Below, one piece after another: positions 6,857-13,679 of a stretch of 25,277 bases of DNA; within the stretch, counting starts at the first letter, position 1; each line of letters opens with the position of its first letter. The stretch is taken from assembly GCA_046262015.1 (NCBI GenBank), contig JBHENN010000060.1, forward strand, positions 1-25,277, given 5' to 3'. A model generated the notes under the pieces. It was given only the letters and a program-made list of their open reading frames with translations. It was not told where the DNA came from and ran no database searches. The stretch comes from JBHENN01 sp046262015 (GTDB taxonomy: Bacteria; Actinomycetota; CADDZG01; WHSQ01). Made by a program: the position numbers and the translations under genes.

Positions 6857-7023
6857 CTCCATGAGCCGGCTTCCCCGGGCCGGCGTGCGGGCCTCCCCGG
6901 TACTCCCGCACCTCATGGAGCGGACGTGACCGGGGCCCGATAGGCCCGCCGGAGACGGCGGGTTCGTCGGGCCTCTCGTTGTCGGGCCTCTCGTCCCGGG
7001 ATGCCCGTGACCGGCATCTCGGG
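6857..7023 (+). ncRNA. Candidate structured RNA leader, unclassified
   Basis: The leader starts with a three-way junction. CTCCATGAG (6857-6865) pairs with CTCATGGAG (6912-6920). Inside it CCGGC (6866-6870) pairs with GCCGG (6879-6883), and GTGCGGG (6885-6891) pairs with CCCGCAC (6905-6911), leaving one unpaired base (6884) at the junction. Then CCCGCCG-GAGA-CGGCGGG (6945-6962) is a perfect GNRA-type hairpin. A 14-nt direct repeat (GTCGGGCCTCTCGT, 6966-6979 and 6981-6994) follows. Last is an 11-bp stem with one G-U pair (6995-7005 with 7013-7023), ending 15 nt before the DUF6504 start. Structure is by hand pairing only. A 22-codon frame, ATG 6861 to TGA 6929, lies in the first element. I do not recognise a known RNA class. 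Confidence 0.55.
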
Positions 7024-7038
7024 ACCTAGCGGGCGAGG

Positions 7039-7356
7039 GTGACGAAGCGCTACGACGAGCCGATCGAGGTGACCCCCGGCGGCGACGGCGCGTCCGGCGC
7101 GCCGGTCGCGTTCTCGTGGCGCGGCCGCCGCTACGACGTCGACCGGTGGCTGAAGACCTGGCGCGCCGGAGGTCAGTGGTGGGACGGCGCCGAGGTGGAC
7201 GAGCGCGAGTACCACCGCGTGCTCGCCCGGCCGGCCGGTGCCTTGGCCAGCGGGGATCTCGACGCCGACGGGTTCCTGTGCTCGTCCGGGGCGGTCTACG
7301 ACCTCTACCGGGACCGGCTGCGCGGCGGCTGGCGTCTGGCCCGGGTGTGGGACTGA
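7039..7356 (+). CDS. DUF6504 family protein, first gene of the LexA-controlled operon
   Basis: A 105-residue soluble protein resembling DUF6504, a small actinobacterial family that I recall next to genes for error-prone polymerases. Visible features are the N-terminal TKRYDEPIEV, the core FSWRGRRYDVDRWLKTW (about 27-43), WW at 49-50, and the C-terminal YDLYRDRLRGGWRLARVWD. The many Trp, Arg and Tyr residues suggest a small beta-barrel that could bind nucleic acid or protein; that is inference. It is the first gene after the LexA promoter, 33 bp before the thioesterase and two genes before dnaE2. The GTG at 7039 follows GAGGG directly, so the Shine-Dalgarno is poorly spaced. The 11-bp hairpin 15 nt upstream may influence translation. 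Confidence 0.8.
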   Translation: MTKRYDEPIEVTPGGDGASGAPVAFSWRGRRYDVDRWLKTWRAGGQWWDGAEVDEREYHRVLARPAGALASGDLDADGFLCSSGAVYDLYRDRLRGGWRLARVWD

Positions 7357-7376
7357 CCGGTGCCGGCGCGCCGGTC

Positions 7377-7382
7377 TATCGT
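7377..7382 (+). promoter_or_regulatory. Candidate internal -10 box for thioesterase-dnaE2
   Basis: TATCGT lies 7 nt before the ATG at 7390, with CTGACC (7353-7358) 18 bp upstream as a weak -35. If used, it would give a leaderless transcript of the thioesterase and dnaE2 genes that escapes the LexA operator. Confidence 0.4.
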
Positions 7383-7389
7383 TCGCGCC

Positions 7390-7833
7390 ATGACGGGTCG
7401 GTCGGAGGATCCCACGCGCTGGGATGCCGTGTACCGCGACGGGAAGGTGTCCTCGCCGGTCAACGACACCCTCGGCTTCGTCCCCGACGAGGTCGACGCA
7501 CCTGCCGCGGGCGTTTCGTTCACGTGGACGGTGCCGCCCGAGTACTGCAACTCGGCCGGCAACCTACAGGGGGGCGTGCTGGCGGCGTTCGCCGACGTCT
7601 TGCTCGGCGGGGCGGTGGCCGCGCAGCTCCCGCCGGACCGTTATCCCGCGCTCGCCGAGATGAAGATCTCGATCCTGAGACCCGCCCCGGCCGGCACGAC
7701 GCTCACCGGGACCGGCCGGGTGCTCAAGAAGGGCAGCCGGGTGACGTTCGCCGAAGCCGAGGTGCACGACGATGCCGGCGCTCTGATCGCCAAGGCGTCG
7801 GCGACCGAGATAGCCGTGCGCGCGCCGGCCTGA
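7390..7833 (+). CDS. PaaI-type hotdog thioesterase
   Basis: A 147-residue hotdog-fold protein of the PaaI/YdiI acyl-CoA thioesterase group. The helix-forming motif NLQGGVLAAFADVLLGGAVA (about residues 58-77) and the following strands (EMKISILRPAPAGTTLTG, then GRVLKKGSRVTFAEAEV and LIAKASATEIAV) give the complete fold. The substrate is unknown. It sits between the DUF6504 gene (33 bp upstream) and dnaE2 (31 bp downstream) on one strand, so it may be coinduced by DNA damage although its function has no obvious link to repair. I chose the ATG at 7390 because a -10-like TATCGT lies just before it. A GTG at 7360 in the same frame would add ten residues. Confidence 0.85.
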   Translation: MTGRSEDPTRWDAVYRDGKVSSPVNDTLGFVPDEVDAPAAGVSFTWTVPPEYCNSAGNLQGGVLAAFADVLLGGAVAAQLPPDRYPALAEMKISILRPAPAGTTLTGTGRVLKKGSRVTFAEAEVHDDAGALIAKASATEIAVRAPA

Positions 7834-7842
7834 GGGCGGGCT

Positions 7843-7860
7843 GCGGCCGCGGACGGCCGC
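7843..7860 (+). promoter_or_regulatory. Hairpin directly before the dnaE2 start
   Basis: GCGGCCG (7843-7849) and CGGCCGC (7854-7860) form a perfect 7-bp GC stem with a CGGA loop, ending 4 nt before the ATG of dnaE2. It fills the place where a Shine-Dalgarno would be, and none is visible. It may limit translation or end part of the upstream transcript. Confidence 0.45.
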
Positions 7861-7864
7861 GCCG

Positions 7865-10800
7865 ATGAGCGGGTTCGTCCATCTCCATTGCCACTCGACG
7901 TGGTCCCTGCTCGACGGTGCGATCCCCGCCGAGGCGCTGCCCTACATCGCGGCGGAGCACGGCATGGACGCGATCGCGCTGACCGATCACGACGCGCTCA
8001 CCGGCGCGGTGCGTTTCTCCACCGCGTGCCGGGCCGCGGGCGTGAAGCCGATCTTCGGCGCCGAGCTCACCCTTAGCGACCCCATCGATGATCGGGGCGG
8101 GCGGGTGGATGGAAAGACGACCCACGTGACCCTGCTCGCGCGCGACGGGACCGGTTACGGCAACCTCTGCCGGCTCATCTCGGGGGCTCACCTCACCAGC
8201 GAGCGCGGGTCGCCCGCCTCGACGTTCGAAGCGGTCGCGGAGCGCGCCGAGGGTTTGTTCGTGCTGTCCGGTTGCGCCGGCGGCGACATCGCCCGGCGCG
8301 CCGCGGCGGGGGACATACCCGGCGCGGTCGCGGCGGCGCGCCGGTGGCGGGCTGCGATCGGAGACGCGTACCGCATCGAGGTGTTCGACCATCGCGGTTA
8401 CGGAGACCGCGTCCTGCGCGACCGGCTGCTGGCGGTCGCCCGCGCTGCCGGTGTCCGGGCGGTCGCGACCAACGACGTCCACTACGCATCGCCCGAGCAT
8501 GCCGGGACGCACGAGGTGCTCCATGCGATCCGGACGATCGCGCCCCTCTCGAAGGCCCACGCGCGGCGCTCGACCTCGGAGCTGTGGCTGAAGCCGCCGC
8601 CGGCGATGAGCGTGTTGTTCGAGGACCATCCCGAGGTACTCGACGAGACCTTGCGCCTCGCCGACGCGTGTGACTTCGACCTCGACCTCGGCTCCTACCA
8701 CTTCCCCGAGATGCGCCCCGGCACCATGACCGCCGGCGAGACCGAGACCGGCGTCCTGGCACGCCGGTGCTACGAGGGGGTGACGCGCCGCTACGGGCGA
8801 GCCACGCGCGCCGTGGAGGATCGTCTGCAGCACGAGCTCCAGCTCATCTCCAAGATGGGGTTCGCTCCCTACTTCCTGCTGGTTGCCGACATCGTCGAGC
8901 ACGTGCGCACCGTCATGGGCATCAGGTGCGCATGCCGGGGGAGCGCGGCCGGCTCGCTGGTGTGCTTCGTCCTCGGGATCTCCGACGTCGATCCCGTCCG
9001 CTACGACCTCCTGTTCGAGCGCTTCATGAACCTGAGACGCGACGAGCTGCCCGACATCGACGTCGACGTCGAGTCGCACCGCAGGGAAGAGGTGCTCCAG
9101 CACATCCTCGACACCTACGGCTCCGAGCAGACCGCCATCTGCTGCATGGTCGACACGTTCCGAGCTCGTATGGCGATCCGCGATGTGGGCAAGGCCCTGG
9201 GCATGCCGGCCGCCGAGATCGACCTCGTGGCCAAGGCGTTCCCGCGCATCTCGGCAGGTGCGATCCCCCAGGCGATCGAGCGTCTCCCCGAGCTGCAGGG
9301 GACCAACCTACGAGCGGGCCAGCTCGAGCAGCTGTTCGAGCTGTGCATGGCGATCGATTGCTTCCCGCGTCATCTGGCGTTGCACCCCTCGGGGGTGATC
9401 CTGTCGGCGCGCGATCTCGGCGACAGGGTCCCGATGCAGGAGTCGTTCGGTGGGTTCACGATGTTGCAGGCAGACAAGGACGACGTCGACCCGCTGGGGC
9501 TGGTCAAGCTCGACGTGCTCGGCGTGCGGATGCTGTCGGCGATCTCCCATGCGTCGGCGGAGATAGAACGGACCGGCGCGCCGGTGGATCTCGACGCACT
9601 GCCCCGCGACGACGACGCGACCTTCCGGCTGATCCGCAGCTCGCGCACCCTGGGCTGCTTCCAGATCGAGTCCCCGGGCCAGCGCGAGCTCCTCGCGCGG
9701 TTCCAGCCGAACCGGTTCGAGGACCTCATCGTCGACATCTCGTTGTTCCGGCCCGGTCCGGTGAAATCCGACATGGTGTCGCCCTATCTCGACCGCCGGC
9801 ACGGGTTCGAGGAGGTGCGCTATCCCCACCCCAGCCTCGCCCCCATCCTGCGCGAGACCAACGGCGTGGTGGTCTTCCACGAGCAGGTGATCCGCGTGAT
9901 CGCGGCCGCCACCGGGTGCTCGCTCGACGACGCCGACTACGTGCGACGCCACCTCGACGCCGAGAGGCCGGCCCTGCCGGGCGACCCCGACGGCCGACCT
10001 CGCCGCAGACTCGCCGGAGAGGCCGAACGCACTGATATGCCGCCCCGCGATGGCGCCGTGGGCGAGGGGTGGCAGCGCGGCGAGCGCGTCGTTCGCCACG
10101 GCGTCGCGGGACCGATCGAGATCGTCCCCCCCGACGATGACGCGGGCGTGTGGTTCGTCGGCGCGGCCGTGCGCAACGGCATGGACCCGGCCGGCGCGAC
10201 CCGCCTGTGGAAGGAGGTGTTCTCGTTCGCGTCGTTCGGGTTCTGCAAGTCGCACGCGGCCGCGTTCGCGCTGCCGACCTACATCTCGGCGTGGCTCAAG
10301 GCGCACCATCCGGCGGCGTTCGTGGCCGGCGTGCTGACGCATGAGCCCGGGATGTACCCGCGCCGGATGATCGTGGCCGACGCCCGCCAGCTCGGGGTCC
10401 CGATCCTGCCGATCGACGTGAACGCCTCGGATGCGACCTATCGCGTCGAGCCGGTTGATGCGCTCGCTCCGCCGGCGCCCGGGGTGCGGCTCGCGTTGAG
10501 CGAGGTGCGGGACATCTCGAAAGCCGAGATCGACGAGCTGCTGGCGGCGCGTCGAGCCGGTCCGTTCGGGTCGCTCGAGGACCTGTGGCGGCGCGCCCGT
10601 CCCTCCCGGCCCGTGCTCGAGAACCTGGTCCATCTCGGCGCGCTCGATGCGATCGAGCGGCACCGGTCCCGACGCGAGCTGCTGTGGCGCATCGTCGAGC
10701 TCGGCGCGTCCGGGCCGGTTCGATCCGGGGGGAGGGGACGGCGCGCCGCGGGACCCGGCCAGCTCAGCCTCACGCTCGAGGAGCCGCTCCAGGTCGAGCT

Positions 10801-11386
10801 GGTCGGGCTTGCCGCGTACACCCCACGGGAGGAGACCGAAGCCGAGCTCGAGGTCTCCGGGATCGATGCCCGCCGCCACATCATGGAGCTCTACCGGGGC
10901 CTCGTCACCGAGCTCGGGTGCGTCCCGGCGGCCGAGCTGCGCGGGCGCCGCACCGACGCGCCGGTATGGGTCGCCGGGGTCAAGGTCGCGTCCCAGACGC
11001 CGGCGATCAGATCGGGCCAGCGGATCATCTTCGTGACGCTCGACGACCTCACCGGGCCGGTGGACGTGACGGTGTTCGAGAAGGTCCAGCCGCGCTGCGC
11101 CCGGACCGTGTTCCACTCGTGGATACAGCTCGTGCGCGGTGTGGTCCGCAAGCGCGGGGGCGCATCGTTGATCCACGACACCGACCCCACCAACGTCGGC
11201 ATCACCGTCGTGGCCGAGGAGGTCTTCGATCTCGCCGCGATCGCGACCGAACGCGCGGCCGGCCGGCCGCTCGCCGCCGCGCTCGAGGATCAGCGGACGC
11301 GCCAGGCGGCCGGCGCGCTCCGGGCCGACGGAGCCCGGACGGGGACGCGCCTGTGGCACGCGAGCGGCGGCTCCTCGGGACGGTGA
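7865..11386 (+). CDS. dnaE2: Error-prone DNA polymerase DnaE2
   Basis: A 1173-residue C-family polymerase of the DnaE2/ImuC type, used for damage-induced mutagenic translesion synthesis. A PHP domain (about 1-230) begins with HLHCHS (6-11) and has TDHD (40-43). The polymerase core carries RGSAAGS (358-364), the catalytic aspartates Asp397 and Asp399 in PDIDVDVE, and Asp550 in VKLDVLG. SFGFCKSHAAAFALPTY (790-806) and GMYPRRMI match the DnaE2 subfamily. A helix-hairpin-helix region and an OB domain (about 1037-1110) end the protein. Residues 699-761 are an unusual Arg/Pro/Gly-rich stretch where I expect only about 14 residues. QLSLTL at 966-971 resembles a beta-clamp binding motif. It is the last gene of the LexA-controlled operon. 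No imuA or imuB is nearby. Confidence 0.96.
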   Translation: MSGFVHLHCHSTWSLLDGAIPAEALPYIAAEHGMDAIALTDHDALTGAVRFSTACRAAGVKPIFGAELTLSDPIDDRGGRVDGKTTHVTLLARDGTGYGNLCRLISGAHLTSERGSPASTFEAVAERAEGLFVLSGCAGGDIARRAAAGDIPGAVAAARRWRAAIGDAYRIEVFDHRGYGDRVLRDRLLAVARAAGVRAVATNDVHYASPEHAGTHEVLHAIRTIAPLSKAHARRSTSELWLKPPPAMSVLFEDHPEVLDETLRLADACDFDLDLGSYHFPEMRPGTMTAGETETGVLARRCYEGVTRRYGRATRAVEDRLQHELQLISKMGFAPYFLLVADIVEHVRTVMGIRCACRGSAAGSLVCFVLGISDVDPVRYDLLFERFMNLRRDELPDIDVDVESHRREEVLQHILDTYGSEQTAICCMVDTFRARMAIRDVGKALGMPAAEIDLVAKAFPRISAGAIPQAIERLPELQGTNLRAGQLEQLFELCMAIDCFPRHLALHPSGVILSARDLGDRVPMQESFGGFTMLQADKDDVDPLGLVKLDVLGVRMLSAISHASAEIERTGAPVDLDALPRDDDATFRLIRSSRTLGCFQIESPGQRELLARFQPNRFEDLIVDISLFRPGPVKSDMVSPYLDRRHGFEEVRYPHPSLAPILRETNGVVVFHEQVIRVIAAATGCSLDDADYVRRHLDAERPALPGDPDGRPRRRLAGEAERTDMPPRDGAVGEGWQRGERVVRHGVAGPIEIVPPDDDAGVWFVGAAVRNGMDPAGATRLWKEVFSFASFGFCKSHAAAFALPTYISAWLKAHHPAAFVAGVLTHEPGMYPRRMIVADARQLGVPILPIDVNASDATYRVEPVDALAPPAPGVRLALSEVRDISKAEIDELLAARRAGPFGSLEDLWRRARPSRPVLENLVHLGALDAIERHRSRRELLWRIVELGASGPVRSGGRGRRAAGPGQLSLTLEEPLQVELVGLAAYTPREETEAELEVSGIDARRHIMELYRGLVTELGCVPAAELRGRRTDAPVWVAGVKVASQTPAIRSGQRIIFVTLDDLTGPVDVTVFEKVQPRCARTVFHSWIQLVRGVVRKRGGASLIHDTDPTNVGITVVAEEVFDLAAIATERAAGRPLAAALEDQRTRQAAGALRADGARTGTRLWHASGGSSGR

Positions 11387-11412
11387 TGCCGGGCGCGCCG
11401 GCCCTGCAACGG
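11387..11412. terminator. Convergent gap between dnaE2 and the reductase gene
   Basis: The 26-bp gap between two facing stop codons contains GGGC/GCCC arms around GGGCGCGCCGGCCC (11391-11404), itself an instance of the iterated palindrome. A bidirectional terminator is plausible, but there is no T tract. Confidence 0.35.
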
Positions 11413-12468
11413 CTAGGAGAAGAGGGTGGGTCTGCGGCGCGCCTCGGGCTTCATCCACGGCTCGCTCCAGCCGCGGTCGGCGTCTTCGATGAACGAGCCC
11501 GGCTCGACGACCTCGTCGATGGCATCCAGCGTGCCCGCGTCCAGGCGCACGTCGGCGGCGCCGAGCAGGTCCACCAGATGGTCCATCGTGCGGGGGCCGA
11601 TGATCGCCGAGGTCACCGCCGGGTGGGCCAGCGTGAACGCGATCGCCATGTGGGCCATCGGCATCCCGGCGTCCTGCGCTATCCGCGCGAGGTCCTCGAC
11701 CAGGTCGAGCTTGCGCCGGTTCGCGGGCCGCGCCATGTCGAACCGGCGGGCGATCCGCTCACCCCAGTCCTTGGCTCTCACCGCGCGTGAGTCTTCGGGG
11801 ATGGCCCGGTCCTTGCGGTACTTGCCCGTGAGCCATCCTCCGGCCAGAGGGCTCCACGCGAGCACCCCCATGCCCAGCCGGCGGGTCACCTCGAACAGGT
11901 CGCGCTCGGCGGTGCGCACGAAGATCGAATAGGGAGGCTGCTCGCAGGCGAACCTCGTGGTCCGGTCCCGCTCGGCGATCCGGCGCGCGTCGACGAGCTG
12001 CCACGCGGGGAAGGTCGACGTCCCCGCATAGCGGATCTTGCCGGCGCTCACGAGGTCGCCGAGCACCCCGAGCGTCTCCTCGATATCGACGATCTCATCG
12101 GGCCGGTGGAGCTGATAGAGGTCGATGTGATCGGTGGCGAGCCTACGGAGGCTGGCTTCGAGCGCGCGCATGATCCACAGGCGCGAGTTGCCCGCCTCGT
12201 TGACGCCCTTGCCGGCCGGGAAGTGGACCTTGGTCGCCAGCACGACCTGGTCCCGACGCCCGCGCAGGGCTTTGCCGACGATCACTTCGGACTCTCCCTG
12301 CGAGTAGACGTCGGCGGTGTCGATCAGGTTGATACCGGCATCGAGCGCGGTGTGAACCATCCGTATGCAGTCGTCGTGGTCCGGATTGCCCTGACGGCCG
12401 AGAGCCATCGCTCCGAGGGAGTGGGTGGAGACCTTGACCCCGGTCCTCCCGAGCACCCGGTATTCCAT
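11413..12468 (-). CDS. Aldo/keto reductase
   Basis: A 351-residue NADPH-dependent aldo/keto reductase, close to the YghZ/Kv-beta-like general stress branch. The catalytic tetrad is complete: Asp50 (NLIDTAD), Tyr55, Lys80 (LATKV) and His121 (YQLHRPD). The C-terminal nucleotide-binding loop (AIIGPRT) is also present. The substrate is unknown. It converges with dnaE2 and diverges from dinB. Its ATG (12466-12468) is only 23 bp from the ATG of dinB. A -10-like TACGTT lies 6 nt before the ATG on the minus strand, so a leaderless mRNA is likely. A redox role near DNA-damage genes could reflect shared stress, but the sequence shows no LexA box here. Confidence 0.93.
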   Translation of the reverse strand: MEYRVLGRTGVKVSTHSLGAMALGRQGNPDHDDCIRMVHTALDAGINLIDTADVYSQGESEVIVGKALRGRRDQVVLATKVHFPAGKGVNEAGNSRLWIMRALEASLRRLATDHIDLYQLHRPDEIVDIEETLGVLGDLVSAGKIRYAGTSTFPAWQLVDARRIAERDRTTRFACEQPPYSIFVRTAERDLFEVTRRLGMGVLAWSPLAGGWLTGKYRKDRAIPEDSRAVRAKDWGERIARRFDMARPANRRKLDLVEDLARIAQDAGMPMAHMAIAFTLAHPAVTSAIIGPRTMDHLVDLLGAADVRLDAGTLDAIDEVVEPGSFIEDADRGWSEPWMKPEARRRPTLFS

Positions 12469-12491
12469 CGCGTTAACGTAACGTGGCGGTG
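12469..12491. promoter_or_regulatory. Overlapping divergent -10 elements, reductase gene and dinB
   Basis: In this 23-bp gap, TAACGT (12479-12484, plus strand) lies 7 nt before the dinB ATG at 12492. AACGTA (12475-12480) read on the minus strand is TACGTT, 6 nt before the reductase ATG. The two boxes share bases 12479-12480. Both transcripts would be leaderless, each -35 would lie inside the other gene, and polymerase could occupy only one side at a time. Confidence 0.55.
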
Positions 12492-13676
12492 ATGGCAGCC
12501 GAGCCGATCCTCCACGTCGACATGGATGCTTTCTACGCGTCCGTCGAGATCGTCAAGGATCCGTCACTGGCAGGTCGCTGCGTGATCGTCGGTGGCCGGG
12601 GCGGACGGGGAGTGGTGACGTCTGCGTCGTACGAGGCGCGCGCCTTCGGGGTGACCTCGGCGATGCCCATCGTCACGGCGCGCCGCTTGTGCCCCCATGC
12701 CGTGTTCCTGCCGAACGACTTCGACGCGTACCAGGACTACTCCCGCCGGATACGCACCGTGTTCTCCTCGTTCACGCCGCTGGTCGAACCGCTCTCACTG
12801 GACGAGGCGTTCCTCGACGTCGCGGGATCGGTGCGGCTGTTCGGCGCGCCGCAGGACATCGCGGCCCAGATCAAGGCGCGTATCGGCGAGCTCGGGCTCG
12901 CGTGCACCGTCGGGGTCGCTCCGAACAAGTTCCTGGCGAAGCTGGCCTCGGCGCGGGCCAAGCCCGACGGGTTGCTGATCGTGTCCCGGTCCGAGGTCCG
13001 AGCGTTCCTCGACCCTCTTCCGGCCGGAGCCCTGTGGGGGGTCGGGCCCCAGACGGATGCCGCGCTCCGCCGGCTCGGCCTCGAGACGGTGGGCGACATC
13101 GCCGCCCTCGGGCGCCGGACCCTGGAGCGAGCCGTGGGCGACGCCCTGGGCGCGCACCTCCATGCCCTCGCCCGCGGGATCGACGACCGGCCGGTCGTGC
13201 CGGACGAGCCGGCCAAGTCGATCGGGTCGGAGGAGACCTTCGAACGCGACCTCGACGACCACCGGGCGATCCGCCGGGAGGTGCTTCGCCTCGCCGAACG
13301 CACGGCCACGAGGCTCCGGGCGAGGGGGATGTGCGGCCGGACCGTGACCCTCAAGGTTCGCTACTCGAGCTTCCAGACGGTCACCCGGTCGAGGACGCTC
13401 GACCACGAGGTCGACACGACCGCGGAGATCCACGGCACCGCGCGCGACCTCTACGACCGACTGGAGAAGGCGTCACCGACCGCCCGCGCCCCCCGGGTGC
13501 GGCTGCTGGGGGTGACCGTCAGCGCCCTGGCACCCGGGCCGGCGCGCCGGCAGCTCGACCTGCTGCAGGAAGGTCCCCCGGGCGGCCGCTGGAACGATGC
13601 GTCTAGAGCGATCGACTCGATCAAGCAGCGGTTCGGCGACGGCGCGGTGGGACCCGCAACCCTGCTCGACCGGTGA
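12492..13676 (+). CDS. dinB: DNA polymerase IV (DinB), catalytically intact
   Basis: A 394-residue Y-family translesion polymerase. Catalytic residues are present: Asp10 in HVDMDAFYASVE, and Asp104 with Glu105 in LSLDEAFLDV. Palm, fingers and thumb (VGVAPNKFLAKLAS; WGVGPQTDAALRRLG) and the little-finger domain follow. QLDLL at 354-358 is a good beta-clamp binding motif. Because the catalytic triad is intact, it is a true Pol IV rather than an inactive ImuB, although it lies near dnaE2 where imuB often sits. The ATG at 12492 is preferred to GTG at 12483 or 12489 because TAACGT lies 7 nt before it and the protein then begins MAAEPILHVD. No LexA box is seen at its own promoter. Confidence 0.95.
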   Translation: MAAEPILHVDMDAFYASVEIVKDPSLAGRCVIVGGRGGRGVVTSASYEARAFGVTSAMPIVTARRLCPHAVFLPNDFDAYQDYSRRIRTVFSSFTPLVEPLSLDEAFLDVAGSVRLFGAPQDIAAQIKARIGELGLACTVGVAPNKFLAKLASARAKPDGLLIVSRSEVRAFLDPLPAGALWGVGPQTDAALRRLGLETVGDIAALGRRTLERAVGDALGAHLHALARGIDDRPVVPDEPAKSIGSEETFERDLDDHRAIRREVLRLAERTATRLRARGMCGRTVTLKVRYSSFQTVTRSRTLDHEVDTTAEIHGTARDLYDRLEKASPTARAPRVRLLGVTVSALAPGPARRQLDLLQEGPPGGRWNDASRAIDSIKQRFGDGAVGPATLLDR

Positions 13677-13679
13677 GGG

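Noticed and set aside
6831..6870. GTTCGACTCC looks like a tRNA T-loop
   Set aside because: No five-base T stem, anticodon arm or acceptor stem can be paired around it. The sequence is better explained as half of the LexA operator.
6966..6994. Two 14-nt direct repeats as a CRISPR remnant
   Set aside because: Only two copies with a one-base spacer, and no cas gene in the window.
9308..11458. Long open minus-strand frame opposite dnaE2
   Set aside because: Its composition is Arg/Ala/Gly/His/Asp-rich with no family motif, and it lies wholly opposite a clear DnaE2 gene. Such mirror frames are expected in GC-rich DNA.
12483..12491. GTG starts for dinB at 12483 or 12489
   Set aside because: The -10-like TAACGT (12479-12484) would overlap the first, and the ATG at 12492 gives the usual short Pol IV N-terminus.
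12492..13676. Annotating this gene as imuB because of the nearby dnaE2
   Set aside because: The catalytic residues Asp10, Asp104 and Glu105 are intact, while ImuB proteins have lost them. It is an active-type Pol IV.
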